Below are positions 1 through 7,012 of a DNA stretch of 19,759 nucleotides, one piece after another; within the stretch, counting starts at the first letter, position 1; each line of letters opens with the position of its first letter. This DNA is from an uncultured Acidobacteriota bacterium (GTDB taxonomy: Bacteria > Acidobacteriota > Terriglobia > Terriglobales > CAINCZ01): NCBI GenBank assembly GCA_903847195.1, contig CAINCZ010000094.1, forward strand, positions 1 through 19,759, read 5' to 3'. Both the position numbers and the translations under genes were made by a program. The notes under the pieces were generated by a model. The model worked only from the letters and a program-made list of their open reading frames with translations, was not told where the DNA came from and made no database searches.

Positions 1-137
1 CCTCAACCGCGCGTGCTCCACCCTTACCCCGAGCAACGCTTCGCCGCTAGTCATCCGAGATAGGAGCCGTATGCGCTAACGAGCGCTCGTACGGATCTGT
101 GCGGGGGGTGCCGGGAAACCGGTATCCCTACCGCGAC
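1..137 (+). mobile_element. 3' end of a group II intron (domains V and VI), cut by window start
   Basis: Positions 64-97 are a 34-nt domain V, the usual length. It opens with GAGCCGTAT (catalytic AGC triad) and closes with GTACGGATC, with an inner GCGC/GCGC helix, a TAACGA loop and a two-base TC bulge. Positions 101-134 form domain VI: GCGG pairs with CCGC and CCGG with CCGG across a GAAA tetraloop, and A130 is left unpaired as the likely branch point. The intron should end at 137 (…GAC), seven nucleotides after A130, which is the normal distance and ends in the usual AY. Any reverse transcriptase/maturase gene lies upstream of the window. The element points toward moeA, whose stop codon is 40 bp past the predicted splice site. 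The third helix position of domain V is G opposite A, a small departure from the common G-U pair. Confidence 0.85.
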
Positions 138-176
138 CCAACAACCAGCCCAAAGCCGCTTGGTATCAGCCTTTCC

Positions 177-1391
177 CTAAGCTTCTTCCATCTCCACGTA
201 GCCGGTGAGCACGTGGACCGGCAACTCCTCGCCGGCGGCGAAGGTGGTGCGGTCGCGGGCGAGCATGGCGATGCCGTCGGCGCGCAGCATGGTCTTGAGG
301 ATGCCGGTGGTCTGGTCGCCCGAGCTGAAGGCCAGCAGTTTGCCATCCCTGCGCTCCAGGCGCACGCGCAGGAAGTTCACCTTGCCCGCCTTCTTTTCGC
401 GCGGCTCCTGCAAAATGGCGGGCACGAAGCGCTTGATGGGGCGGCGGTGTCCCAGCATCTTCAGCAGCGCGGGGCGGACGAACTCCTCGAAGGTCACCAT
501 GGTGGAGACCGGGTTGCCCGGTAGTGAAAACACCGGTTTCCCGCCGTAAAGCCCAAATGCGGTCGGGCCGCCCGGCTTGATGTCCACGCGCCAGAAGAGT
601 TGCTGGACACCCAATTCGGCGAGCACCTCGCGGACGAGGTCGCGGTCGCCGGCCGAGACTCCGGCCGAGGTGACGAGCGCGTCGTATTTCAGGGCTGCGG
701 TGAACTGCTCCCGATGGCTCTCGACGGTGTCGCGGGCGATGCCGACGATGACGGGAATGGCGCCGGCTTCCTTGACGGCGGCGGCGATGGAGAGGGCGTT
801 GCTGTTGATGATCCGGCCAGCCGTGAGCGGTTCGCCCACTTCGACCAGCTCGTCGCCCGTAGAGACGATGGCAACGCGCGGCCGTCCGTAGACGGGCACG
901 CTGGCGCGGCCGAAGGAGGCGAGCATGCTGGCCTCGGGCGGGCGAACGATGGTGCCACGGCGCATGATGACCTCGCCGCTCCGCACGTCTTCGCCGGTGA
1001 AGCGGACGTGCTGCCGCAGGTGCACCGCGGCCATGATGCGGATTTCGTTGCCCGATTCCTCGACCTCTTCGATCGGCACAATGGCGTCGCAGCCGGGAGG
1101 CGTGGGGGCGCCGGTCATGATCTTGATGGCGGTGCCGGGCTCGACGGCGCCGGAGGGCAATCCGCCCGCCGGGATATAGCCGATGACGCGCAGGCGCGCG
1201 CCCTGGGGGCAGTCGGCGGCGCGCACGGCAAAGCCGTCCATGGCGGAGTTGTCGCAGAAGGGCATTTCCCAGGGGGCGACGATATCTTCGGCAATTACTC
1301 GCGCCACTGCGTCAAGGATTTCCACACGCTCAACCCCGAGGGGGCTGACACTGTCGAGGATGGTCTTTCTTGCTTCTTCGTACGTGGGCAT
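177..1391 (-). CDS. moeA: Molybdopterin molybdenumtransferase (Mo/W insertase) MoeA
   Basis: MoeA inserts the metal oxyanion into adenylated molybdopterin, the last common step of cytosolic molybdenum/tungsten cofactor synthesis. The protein is 404 residues, the usual family length. Visible motifs in order are NSAMDGFAV near residue 50, IMTGAPTP near 92, VSTGDEL near 178, TSAGVSAGDRD near 240 (the pterin/nucleotide-binding region) and LPGNPVS near 290, followed by the C-terminal beta domain. It is the last gene of a run gatB-tupA-tupB-tupC-moeA. Its ATG, preceded by AAGG, lies inside the 3' end of tupC in another frame, giving a 97-bp overlap. Because it follows a tungstate importer, it may serve tungsten rather than, or as well as, molybdenum; that is inference, since sequence motifs do not separate the two. 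Confidence 0.94.
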   Translation of the reverse strand: MPTYEEARKTILDSVSPLGVERVEILDAVARVIAEDIVAPWEMPFCDNSAMDGFAVRAADCPQGARLRVIGYIPAGGLPSGAVEPGTAIKIMTGAPTPPGCDAIVPIEEVEESGNEIRIMAAVHLRQHVRFTGEDVRSGEVIMRRGTIVRPPEASMLASFGRASVPVYGRPRVAIVSTGDELVEVGEPLTAGRIINSNALSIAAAVKEAGAIPVIVGIARDTVESHREQFTAALKYDALVTSAGVSAGDRDLVREVLAELGVQQLFWRVDIKPGGPTAFGLYGGKPVFSLPGNPVSTMVTFEEFVRPALLKMLGHRRPIKRFVPAILQEPREKKAGKVNFLRVRLERRDGKLLAFSSGDQTTGILKTMLRADGIAMLARDRTTFAAGEELPVHVLTGYVEMEEA

Positions 1392-2092
1392 AGTTCTACC
1401 TTATCGAAACTTGCCTCCGCGCCCAAGTCCGGATTGCCGGAGGGAACCAGGCGTCCGTCGGAGAGACGGATGATCTGGGCGGCCATGCGCTCGGCCTGTT
1501 CGCGGTCATGAGTGGACATTACTACGGTCGTCCCCTGGGCGGGGAGGGCGGTTACCAGGCGCTCCAGGATGGCGGCGCTGGCTTCGTCCAGATTGGCCAG
1601 AGGTTCGTCGAGCAAGAGCAGTTGCGGCTCGAGCACCAGGGCGCGGGCCAGCGCCACGCGGCGCGCCTCGCCGCCCGAGAGTTGGCGAATGTTGCGGTCG
1701 GCAAACTCCGACAGGCCGACGGTTTCGAGCGCGCGACGGATGGCGGCCTCGGCGTCAGGGCCCGCAATGTGCCGGGCGCGCAGGCCGTAGCCGACGTTGC
1801 CCGCCACGGTTCCGGCAAACAGATAGGGCGACTGATGAACCAGCGTGATGCGGCGGCGCAAGGCCTGCACCTGCTTCGCACGCCAGGTGACGGCTTCCCC
1901 GGCGAACCACGCCTGCCCGCGCTCGGGCCGCAGCAGCATAGCCAGAACATTGAGCAAGGTGCTTTTGCCGGAGCCATTCGGGCCTGAGAGCACGTAGAGC
2001 TGTTCGGGGTATATCTCCAGCGCGGGGAGTTGCAGCGCGACGCGCTGTCCATAGCGCTTTTCGATGGCAGCCAGCCGCACGAGGGGCGTCAT
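1295..2092 (-). CDS. tupC: Tungstate/molybdate-type ABC importer ATPase (TupC)
   Basis: This is the cytoplasmic ATPase that powers the oxyanion importer. In the 265-residue product, Walker A is GPNGSGKST (residues 37-45), the Q-loop is Q87, the signature is LSGGE (138-142), Walker B is LLLLDEP (158-164) and the switch histidine is H195 in STHD. Its ATG overlaps the tupB stop as ATGA (4 bp), showing translational coupling. There is no C-terminal regulatory oxyanion-binding domain of the ModC type. The last 30 or so residues, after the switch region, are low in recognisable structure and are read out of frame through the start of moeA, so they look like an extension acquired by losing an earlier stop. 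The tungstate assignment comes from the neighbouring binding protein; the ATPase alone would only say ABC importer. Confidence 0.9.
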   Translation of the reverse strand: MTPLVRLAAIEKRYGQRVALQLPALEIYPEQLYVLSGPNGSGKSTLLNVLAMLLRPERGQAWFAGEAVTWRAKQVQALRRRITLVHQSPYLFAGTVAGNVGYGLRARHIAGPDAEAAIRRALETVGLSEFADRNIRQLSGGEARRVALARALVLEPQLLLLDEPLANLDEASAAILERLVTALPAQGTTVVMSTHDREQAERMAAQIIRLSDGRLVPSGNPDLGAEASFDKVELCPRTKKQERPSSTVSAPSGLSVWKSLTQWRE

Positions 2093-2760
2093 GCGTGGCT
2101 CTCCTGCGCGACGTGGAAGAGGATATTGATGGCGAAGGCGACGGCGATCAGGATGATGCCCAGCGCCAGCCCGAAGGCGAATTCGCCTTTGCTGGTTTCG
2201 ACGGCGATAGCCGTGGTCATGGTGCGCGTGAGTCCGCGGATATTGCCGCCCAGCATCATGGCGACGCCGACCTCGGAGATCACGCGGCCGAAGCCGGCGA
2301 CGACGGCGGCGACGACGCCGAAGCGCACCTCGCGTCCCAGTTGCACCATGGCGCCGAACGGGGTTGCGCCCAGCGTAAGAGCCGTGGGAAGAATGCGGCA
2401 GTCGGCGGCCTTGACTGCGCTCAGGGTGTAGTTAGCGACGATGGGCGCGGCCAGCAGGACCTCGCCGATGATCATGGCCTGGCGCGAGAAAAGCAGTCCC
2501 CAGAATCCGAACAGGCCCTGGCGGCTGATGAGGCTGTAGACAATCAGGCCGATCACCACGGTCGGCATGGCCATCAGCGTGTTGAGGATGGTGATGACGG
2601 CGTGGCGTCCGCGAAAGTCGTGGGCGGCAAGGCTGAGCCCGACGGGCACGCCGATGAGGGAGGCGAACAGGATGGACCAGCCAGCGACGGAGAGCGACGT
2701 CCAGACCGCGGCGAAGACCTCGGGGTCCAGACGCACGATCAGCTCAAGAGCCGTCCGCAA
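2089..2760 (-). CDS. tupB: Tungstate ABC importer permease (TupB)
   Basis: This is the membrane subunit of the tungstate importer. The product has about 223 residues with five or six hydrophobic segments and the BPD-type permease core; the EAA-like cytoplasmic loop lies in the stretch LPTALTLGATPFGAMVQ and the GFGRVISEVGVAMMLGGN stretch is typical of TupB/WtpB-like permeases. The start is uncertain. The TTG at 2760 has only a close CGGAG before it. A CTG in frame at 2778 sits six bases after GGGAGG, a strong ribosome site, and would add MGVDGA, making an N-terminus that resembles related permeases. The tupA stop codon (TAG, 2782-2784) is the in-frame barrier upstream, so both starts lie within 25 bp of it. 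The gene is coupled to tupC by an ATGA overlap. Confidence 0.9.
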   Translation of the reverse strand: MRTALELIVRLDPEVFAAVWTSLSVAGWSILFASLIGVPVGLSLAAHDFRGRHAVITILNTLMAMPTVVIGLIVYSLISRQGLFGFWGLLFSRQAMIIGEVLLAAPIVANYTLSAVKAADCRILPTALTLGATPFGAMVQLGREVRFGVVAAVVAGFGRVISEVGVAMMLGGNIRGLTRTMTTAIAVETSKGEFAFGLALGIILIAVAFAINILFHVAQESHA

Positions 2761-2781
2761 TGCTCCGTCGACGCCCAGACA

Positions 2782-3591
2782 CTACCTCCCGTAGGTAAAA
2801 AAGATGGGATCGCCAGCCACCTTGTAGTTGACGATGATCTGCTGGCCTTCCGCGCCCATGACGAATTCGATGAACTTCATGGCCAGCGCGTAATTGACGT
2901 GCGGGAACTTCTGCGGGTTGACGGCGATGACGCCGTAAGGATTGAAGAGGCCCTTCTCGCCCTCGAAGACGATGGCCAGGTCGCTCTTGCCGTGGCGGAA
3001 GGCGTTGAAGGTGCCGCGGTCGGCCAGCGTATAGGCGCGCTGCTCGGTGGACATGATGATGACTTCACCCATGCCTTGTCCGACGGACTCGTACCACCTG
3101 CCCTCAGGCTTGACGCCGGCCTGTTCCCAAAGCTCTTTCTCTTTCACGTGGGTGCCGCTCTCGTCGCCACGCGAGATAAAGCGCGACTGACTGACGGCGA
3201 TGAGCTTCATGGCCTCGGCAGCGGTGGCCGAGCCGCGCGCCCTGGCCGGATCGCTGGCCGGGCCGATGATGATGAAGTCGTTGTACATGACGTCGCGGCG
3301 GTTGACGCCGAAGCCGGCGGCGACGAAGCGGTCTTCGAGTTTACGGGCATGGACGAAGACCACGTCCACGTCACCAGTCTCGCCCAGCTTGAGCGCGGCG
3401 CCGGTGCCCACGGCGACCACATCGACACGGCAGTTGTTCGCCTTCTCAAAGGGTGGCAGCAAGACCTTGAGCAGGCCGGAATTTTCCGTGGAGGTGGTGG
3501 TGGACATGCGCAGGCGCTGCTGCGCCATGCCGGAGGCAACCAGCAACATCAATGCGAGCGTTGCCAACAACAGAGTGCGAGCCATCTTCAT
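2782..3591 (-). CDS. tupA: Tungstate-binding periplasmic protein (TupA)
   Basis: This is the extracytoplasmic receptor that captures the oxyanion and delivers it to TupB. The 269-residue product starts with a cleavable signal peptide (MKMARTLLLATLALMLLV…GMA, then QQRL), without a lipobox. The mature N-terminus carries STTTSTENSGLL, the TTTST motif that marks the TupA family and differs from ModA and WtpA. The stretch VAVGTGAALKLGETGDVDVV and the later SRGDESGTH are the other family ligand-loop motifs. The ATG is preceded by AGGAGAG eight bases upstream. It begins 20 bp after the gatB stop and ends 21-24 bp before tupB, so gatB-tupABC-moeA looks like one transcript. TupA proteins favour tungstate strongly over molybdate in characterised members; the specificity here is inferred from family. 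Confidence 0.92.
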   Translation of the reverse strand: MKMARTLLLATLALMLLVASGMAQQRLRMSTTTSTENSGLLKVLLPPFEKANNCRVDVVAVGTGAALKLGETGDVDVVFVHARKLEDRFVAAGFGVNRRDVMYNDFIIIGPASDPARARGSATAAEAMKLIAVSQSRFISRGDESGTHVKEKELWEQAGVKPEGRWYESVGQGMGEVIIMSTEQRAYTLADRGTFNAFRHGKSDLAIVFEGEKGLFNPYGVIAVNPQKFPHVNYALAMKFIEFVMGAEGQQIIVNYKVAGDPIFFTYGR

Positions 3592-3611
3592 CGTCGAATC
3601 TCTCCTGAGGC

Positions 3612-5084
3612 TCAGCCCAGCTTCTTTTCCAGAATCTGGCTGACCAGCGCGGGATTGGCCTGGCCCTTGGTGGCCTTCATAATCTGGCCGACGAAAAAGC
3701 TGGCGAGCGTCTTCTTGCCGGCGCGGTACTGCTCGGCCTGCTTGGGATTGGCGGCGATCAGCTCGTCGATCAGTTTTTCAAACAGCGCGGTGTCGCTGAT
3801 CTGGGCCGGCTTCTCGCGTTCGTAAACGGCGGGGAAGTCCTCGCCGTTGGCAAAGGCCTTGTCGTAGAGGTCTTTCAGTTGCTTGCCGCTGATCGTGCCG
3901 GCCTCCACCAGGTCGGCCGATTGGGCCACGCCCTGCATGGAGATGGGCGACTGCTCGATTTCCAGTCCGGCGGCCTTCAGGCGTCCGACGAGTTCGCTGA
4001 GCACGAGGTTGGCGACGCGCTTGGCGTTTTTGGAGACCTTGGCAGCGGACTCGAATTGCTCGGCCAGGGTTTGCGAGGCGGTCAGAGTGCCGGCGTCAGC
4101 CTCGGTGATGCCGTATTCGGCCACCATGCGCGCGCGGCGCGCGGCCGGGAGCTCGGGAAGCGTGCGCCGGATCTCATCCTGCCAGGCCGGAGGCACCATC
4201 AGGGGAAGCAGGTCGGGCTCGGGGAAATAGCGGTAATCGTGGGCGTGCTCCTTGGAGCGCATGCCGTAGGTGCGGCCTTCGTTCGAGTTGAACAGGCGGG
4301 TCTCCTGCACGACCGAGCCGCCGCCCTCGATGAGGACGATCTGGCGTTCGATTTCGTATTCGAGCGCCTGGCGGATGAAGCGGAAGGAGTTGACGTTCTT
4401 GACCTCGGCCTTGGTGCCGAGCTTCTGCTGGCCGACGGGGCGCACGCTGATGTTGGCGTCGCAGCGCAGCGAGCCTTCTTCCATGTTGCAGTCGCTGACG
4501 CCGGTATAAAGGATGATCTCCTTCAGCCGCGTGAGGTACTCGTAGGCTTCGTCGGGCGAGGAGATGTCGGGATCGGTGACGATCTCGATCAGCGGCGTGC
4601 AGGCGCGGTTCAGGTCAATGAAGCTGGAGTTGGGATCGTGGTCGGCGCCCTCGTGCAGGCTCTTGCCGGCGTCGGCTTCCAGATGAACGCGGGTGATGCC
4701 GATCTTCTTCCATCCGCCCTCGGTGGGCACTTCGATGCAGCCATGCTCGGCGATGGGCTTGTCGTACTGCGAGATCTGGTAGCCCATGGGCATATCGGGA
4801 TAGAAGTAGTTTTTGCGGGCGAAGATCGAGCGTTCGTTAATGGTGCAGTTGACCGCCTGCGCCGCCATAACCGCGAACTCGATGGCCTTGCGGTTCATCA
4901 CCGGCAGCGCGCCGGGCAGGCCGAGGCAGACCGGACAGACGTTGGTGTTGGGCGGCGCGCCGAAGCGGGTGGAGCAGGAGCAAAAGATCTTGGTATTGGT
5001 CAGCAGCTGGACGTGAACTTCCAGCCCGATGACGACTTCGTATTTTGCGCGCACGGCGGCGCTGAGGGCGGACGTGGTGGCCAT
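3612..5084 (-). CDS. gatB: Asp/Glu-tRNA amidotransferase subunit B (GatB)
   Basis: GatB, with GatA and GatC, converts mischarged Glu-tRNA(Gln) and/or Asp-tRNA(Asn) to the correct amide forms. The product is 490 residues. Family signatures are YEVVIGLEVHVQL at the start, paired zinc-site cysteines CSCS and CPVCLG, the FARKNYFYPDMPMGYQISQY segment, HLEADAGKSLH, and a C-terminal YqeY-like tail ending in SFFVGQIMKATKGQANPALV. I chose the ATG at 5084 because the upstream extension (to 5180) reads through the hairpin repeat and is not family-like. There is no clear ribosome-binding site in front of this ATG. gatA and gatC are not adjacent, which is common outside Firmicutes. The gene heads the run leading to the tungstate genes. 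Confidence 0.97.
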   Translation of the reverse strand: MATTSALSAAVRAKYEVVIGLEVHVQLLTNTKIFCSCSTRFGAPPNTNVCPVCLGLPGALPVMNRKAIEFAVMAAQAVNCTINERSIFARKNYFYPDMPMGYQISQYDKPIAEHGCIEVPTEGGWKKIGITRVHLEADAGKSLHEGADHDPNSSFIDLNRACTPLIEIVTDPDISSPDEAYEYLTRLKEIILYTGVSDCNMEEGSLRCDANISVRPVGQQKLGTKAEVKNVNSFRFIRQALEYEIERQIVLIEGGGSVVQETRLFNSNEGRTYGMRSKEHAHDYRYFPEPDLLPLMVPPAWQDEIRRTLPELPAARRARMVAEYGITEADAGTLTASQTLAEQFESAAKVSKNAKRVANLVLSELVGRLKAAGLEIEQSPISMQGVAQSADLVEAGTISGKQLKDLYDKAFANGEDFPAVYEREKPAQISDTALFEKLIDELIAANPKQAEQYRAGKKTLASFFVGQIMKATKGQANPALVSQILEKKLG

Positions 5085-5093
5085 GATGCTTGG

Positions 5094-5099
5094 ATTATA
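5094..5099 (-). promoter_or_regulatory. Candidate -10 box of gatB
   Basis: On the minus strand this reads TATAAT, a perfect -10 hexamer, only nine bases before the gatB ATG. No convincing -35 lies 16-18 bp further upstream. If used, the transcript would start at or within a few bases of the ATG, which fits the missing Shine-Dalgarno sequence. Confidence 0.4.
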
Positions 5100-5146
5100 T
5101 CGTCTGCGCGCAGCGGCAGGCGGGGTGAAAGGAAGGGGTTTGAGAA

Positions 5147-5181
5147 CCCACATCTGCCAAAGGCGGCAGATGTGGGGCACC
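5147..5181. repeat. Palindromic dispersed repeat, copy 1
   Basis: A 12-bp perfect inverted repeat (CCCACATCTGCC at 5147-5158, GGCAGATGTGGG at 5165-5176) with loop AAAGGC and tail GGCACC. The 34 bases 5148-5181 are identical to 16469-16502. It lies between the decarboxylase gene and gatB, both read on the minus strand. On that strand the hairpin is followed by TTCTC, so it could slow transcription, but the U-tract is poor. It looks like a REP-type element. Confidence 0.85.
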
Positions 5182-5213
5182 AGTGAACGTGTTGCACCGG
5201 CGGATTCGTTGCG

Positions 5214-6722
5214 TTACGCCCGGGCGCAGTGCTGGACGAGTTCCCAGACGGCCTGCACGTCTTCGCGGGTGGCGGACAGGTGCGCCAAGGCGATGCGCAG
5301 CACGACGCGGCCTTCCAGTTCGGTGTGGGTGATGTAGGCCTTGCCGGTGGCGTTGACCCGTTCGAGCAGGGAGCGGTTGTCTTCGTCGGTGCCCTTGAAG
5401 CGGAAGCAGACGACGGAGAACGGCACGGGGGCGCTTACTTCAAAGCGATCGTCGGCGCTGATCCAACCAGCCAGTTCCTGCGCCCAGGCGATGTGTGCAC
5501 GCAGCAGCTTTTCGATGCCTTCGCGTCCGAAGTAGCGCAGGATCATCCAGAACTTGAGCGAGCGGAAGCGGCGACCTAGGGCGACGCCGTAGTCCATCAG
5601 GTTGATGGAGCGGCTGTCTTCCTGCGTCTTGGCGCGCAGGTATTCGGGGATGAGCGAAAAGGCGCGGCGCAAGATGTCGGGCCGGCGGGTGTAGAAGGCG
5701 CTGAAGTCGATGGGGGTGAAGAGCCACTTGTGCGGGTTGGTCACCAGCGAGTGCGCGCGTTCGGCGCCCTTGAGGATGTGCTGGTGCTCGGGCAGGATGG
5801 CGGCAGCCCCGGCATAGGCGGCGTCCACGTGGAGCCAGAGGTTGTACTGCTCGGCGATCTTGGCGATGGCCTCGACCGGGTCCACGCTGGTGGTGGAGGT
5901 GGTGCCGACGGTGGCGACGACGCAGAAGGGGCGCAGGCCGGAGCCGTAGTCGGCCACCAGCATGTCGCGCAGGAGTTCGGGCCGCATGCGGAAGGCGGAA
6001 TCGACGGGGACCTTACGGACGTTCTTCTGGCCGATGCCGAGGGCGATGGCGCCTTTTTCGACCGAGGAGTGCGCCTGCTCGGAGGTGTAGAGGACAAGGT
6101 TGGCCTTGGAGCCTTTGACCCGTACCTCGGGATCGGCCATCTCGCGGGCGGCGGCGATGGCGTGCATGGTGCTGACCGAGGCGGTGTCGTAGACGATGCC
6201 CATGAATTCGTCGGGCAGGCCGAGCCACTGGCGATACCAGCCGAGGGTGACGTGCTCGAGTTCGGCCACGGCGGGCGAGGTCAGCCAGTGGATGCCGTTG
6301 GTATTGAGCGCGGCAGCCAGCATCTCGCCGATGATGGCCGGGGTGGAGCCGGTGCAGGCGAAGTAGGCCATGAAGCGCGGATGGTTCCAGTGGGTGACCG
6401 CCGGCATGATCTTCTTGTCAAAGTCGCGCAGGATGCGGGCGAAGGGCTCGCCACGGTCGGGGGCGGCGTTGGGCAGCGAGTCGATCAGGTCGCCGGGCTT
6501 GATCTGCGGCAGCACGGGATAGCGGCGGGTATTGCCAAGGTAGTCGGCAATCCAGTCGACCGCCTGATGCCCGGCCTGGCGGAAGTCTTCGACGTAGGCG
6601 GCATGGCGTTCGGCGTTGTAAGGGTCGGGGTGTCCAACGGGCGTCGTGGCCGGGGCGGCAGCGGGGGCCGAAGAAGGGGCGTCGCTGCGGTCTCGTTTTT
6701 TACCGCTTTCCGAAGAAGCCAT
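5214..6722 (-). CDS. PLP-dependent aromatic-L-amino-acid decarboxylase family protein
   Basis: The protein belongs to the group II (aromatic/glutamate-type) pyridoxal phosphate decarboxylases, which turn an amino acid into the amine and CO2 in the cytoplasm. Of 502 residues, the first 30 are a low-complexity Ser/Ala/Pro leader, and the catalytic domain starts near DPYNAERHAAYV. Landmarks are HWNHPRFMAYF (111-121), AHSS with H218 stacking on the cofactor, HVDAAYAG with D300 contacting the pyridine nitrogen, and NPHKW with K332 as the Schiff-base lysine. The segment IVYDTASVSTMHAI occupies the place of the usual GTASEA loop. Substrate (Trp, Tyr, Phe, DOPA or other) cannot be read from this. The gene stands alone between the hairpin repeat and a 290-bp gap, with no transporter or amine-oxidase neighbour to suggest a pathway. 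Confidence 0.93.
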   Translation of the reverse strand: MASSESGKKRDRSDAPSSAPAAAPATTPVGHPDPYNAERHAAYVEDFRQAGHQAVDWIADYLGNTRRYPVLPQIKPGDLIDSLPNAAPDRGEPFARILRDFDKKIMPAVTHWNHPRFMAYFACTGSTPAIIGEMLAAALNTNGIHWLTSPAVAELEHVTLGWYRQWLGLPDEFMGIVYDTASVSTMHAIAAAREMADPEVRVKGSKANLVLYTSEQAHSSVEKGAIALGIGQKNVRKVPVDSAFRMRPELLRDMLVADYGSGLRPFCVVATVGTTSTTSVDPVEAIAKIAEQYNLWLHVDAAYAGAAAILPEHQHILKGAERAHSLVTNPHKWLFTPIDFSAFYTRRPDILRRAFSLIPEYLRAKTQEDSRSINLMDYGVALGRRFRSLKFWMILRYFGREGIEKLLRAHIAWAQELAGWISADDRFEVSAPVPFSVVCFRFKGTDEDNRSLLERVNATGKAYITHTELEGRVVLRIALAHLSATREDVQAVWELVQHCARA

Positions 6723-6854
6723 GTCACATCTCGCTTTCGAGTGGGTTGATCTGAAATTTTATCTTAGCGAATTGCGGAGGGGCGCTGCCGTGACCCGGTA
6801 CCTTACCCAGTCAAACCAATATCGGGATTGATTGGGGCGCCAGTGCTGGGGACG

Positions 6855-6904
6855 GAAGAGGCCAAAAACAGAGAAGGCCGGACTGGAGTCTCTCCAATCC
6901 GGCC
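6855..6904 (-). terminator. Rho-independent terminator downstream of the secreted protein gene
   Basis: A 13-bp stem (6876-6888 with 6892-6904, three-base loop) is followed on the minus strand by TTCTCTGTTTTT. The one non-Watson-Crick pair is G-U when read on the minus strand but C/A on the plus strand, which supports minus-strand use. It lies about 108 bp past the stop of the gene ending at 7013. Confidence 0.7.
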
Positions 6905-7012
6905 GCATCGCCTAACCTGACCCAATGTCCCTCGGGGAAGTTGTAGTTTCCGTTTTCGGCGGGCTGCATGTCTGTGATGCTGGTCACACGGCGCTGGCAT
7001 TGCCCGGCGGGT

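Noticed and set aside
2095..3825. 576-codon plus-strand open frame
   Set aside because: Antisense to tupB, tupA and gatB; Asp/Gly/His-rich shadow without any family motif.
3879..5186. 435-codon plus-strand open frame
   Set aside because: Antisense to gatB, which has complete family signatures.
6811..6969. Small minus-strand frame beginning MQPAENGNYNFPEGHW
   Set aside because: No ribosome-binding site, and the frame runs through the terminator hairpin at 6876-6904, so it is probably not translated as a gene.
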